From positions 1 through 7,581 of the forward strand of contig CALPQG020000108.1 in the NCBI GenBank assembly GCA_943325655.2: a stretch of DNA of 7,581 bases, in the 5' to 3' direction. Position 1 is the stretch's first letter; every line of letters starts with the position of its first letter. Below the pieces are notes generated by a model that saw only the letters and a program-made list of their open reading frames with translations, made no database searches and was not told where the DNA came from. The position numbers were made by a program, and so were the translations under genes. The DNA is from Bifidobacterium breve (GTDB lineage: Bacteria; Bacteroidota; Bacteroidia; Cytophagales; UBA9547). This document shows, piece after piece, positions 7,207-7,581 of the stretch.

Positions 7207-7252
7207 AAATGATAAGTTATAGTTTTGAAGCAAGAAATGTGTTTTATCATTT
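7207..7252. promoter_or_regulatory. 9-bp inverted repeat framing the scoB promoter box
   Basis: AAATGATAA (7207-7215) and TTATCATTT (7244-7252) are perfect reverse complements separated by 28 nt. The spacer contains the -7 box and the expected transcription start. It could be a pair of half-sites for a regulator, or chance in AT-rich DNA. Confidence 0.35.
7220..7227 (+). promoter_or_regulatory. -7 promoter box of scoB
   Basis: TAGTTTTG fits TAnnTTTG exactly and is the same octamer found before the T9SS protein gene. No good TTTG is present at the -33 distance, which would suit an activator-dependent promoter. Transcription would begin near 7233, leaving a leader of about 65 nt before the ATG at 7298. 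Confidence 0.5.
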
Positions 7253-7297
7253 ACAATATAATCGAGTTTTAATAATCATTCATTATTTATAGTCACA

Positions 7298-7581
7298 ATG
7301 GCTTTAGACAAAGACGGTATTGCCAAGCGCATCGCCAAAGAAGTTAAAAATGGGTATTATGTAAATTTAGGAATTGGCATTCCAACCCTTGTAGCCAACC
7401 ATATTTCTGCCGATATCAATGTGGTATTGCAATCTGAAAATGGATTATTGGGAATTGGTCCTTTTCCAACCGAAGACAAAGTTGACCCTGATTTAATCAA
7501 TGCCGGTAAGCAAACCATCACCATGATTCCCGGTGCGTCGCTTTTTAACTCAGCCGAGAGTTTTGCCATGATACGTGGTGG
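7298..7581 (+). CDS. scoB: 3-oxoacid CoA-transferase subunit B (succinyl-CoA:acetoacetate type), 3' end outside window
   Basis: Ninety-four complete codons are visible before the window ends; subunits of this family usually have about 215-220 residues. The enzyme moves CoA from succinyl-CoA (or a similar donor) to a 3-oxoacid such as acetoacetate, feeding ketone bodies or leucine breakdown products into acetyl-CoA. It works as a complex with subunit A. Diagnostic segments are GYYVNLGIGIPTLVANH (19-35) and VLQSENGLLGIGPFP (43-57). Glu47 in SENG is the catalytic glutamate that forms the enzyme-CoA thioester. INAGKQTITMIPGASLF (67-83) and the MIRGG stretch at the edge follow. The ATG at 7298 gives the usual short N terminus (MALDKDGIAKRIA). 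The nearest gene upstream is uvrA, so scoA is not directly 5' of it. Donor/acceptor preference (succinyl-, acetyl- or butyryl-CoA) cannot be fixed from this fragment. Confidence 0.93.
   Translation, partial: MALDKDGIAKRIAKEVKNGYYVNLGIGIPTLVANHISADINVVLQSENGLLGIGPFPTEDKVDPDLINAGKQTITMIPGASLFNSAESFAMIRG

Noticed and set aside
7357..7569. Minus-strand open frame at the right edge
   Set aside because: It is opposite the clearly recognisable CoA-transferase subunit B on the + strand, which contains the catalytic SENG motif.

Overview
The window is a stretch of chromosome from a member of the Bacteroidota, probably near Chitinophagales/Sphingobacteriales. Three things point there: a secreted protein with a type IX secretion (T9SS) C-terminal sorting domain, A-rich leaders instead of strong Shine-Dalgarno sites, and promoter boxes of the Bacteroidota type (TAnnTTTG). 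Base composition is AT-rich and fairly even, and no gene looks foreign. All genes lie on the + strand.

Layout. (1) 2-127: the last 41 codons of an outer-membrane beta-barrel protein, probably a TonB-dependent receptor. (2) 128-434: a non-coding gap with a three-copy degenerate 13-nt repeat, an intrinsic terminator (287-314) and a TAGTTTTG promoter box (395-402). (3) 435-2213: a secreted, repetitive, probably beta-helical protein with signal peptide and T9SS domain, closed by a strong terminator at 2242-2270. (4) 2405-4015: L-glutamate gamma-semialdehyde (1-pyrroline-5-carboxylate) dehydrogenase, pruA. (5) 4140-6983: full-length excinuclease subunit uvrA. (6) 6984-7297: a 314-nt gap with a large palindromic, multi-hairpin element (about 7036-7171), a 15-nt operator-like palindrome (7181-7195) and a promoter box (7220-7227) framed by a 9-bp inverted repeat. 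(7) 7298 to the window edge: the first 94 codons of the B subunit of a 3-oxoacid CoA-transferase, scoB.

The genes do not form one pathway. The receptor end and the T9SS protein may be a functional pair at the outer membrane, but a terminator and a new promoter separate them. pruA (proline/arginine catabolism to glutamate), uvrA (nucleotide excision repair) and scoB (ketone-body/acetoacetate activation) look like independent housekeeping units. No clear novel multi-gene system is visible. The most unusual content is non-coding: the structured element downstream of uvrA and the operator-like symmetry in front of scoB.
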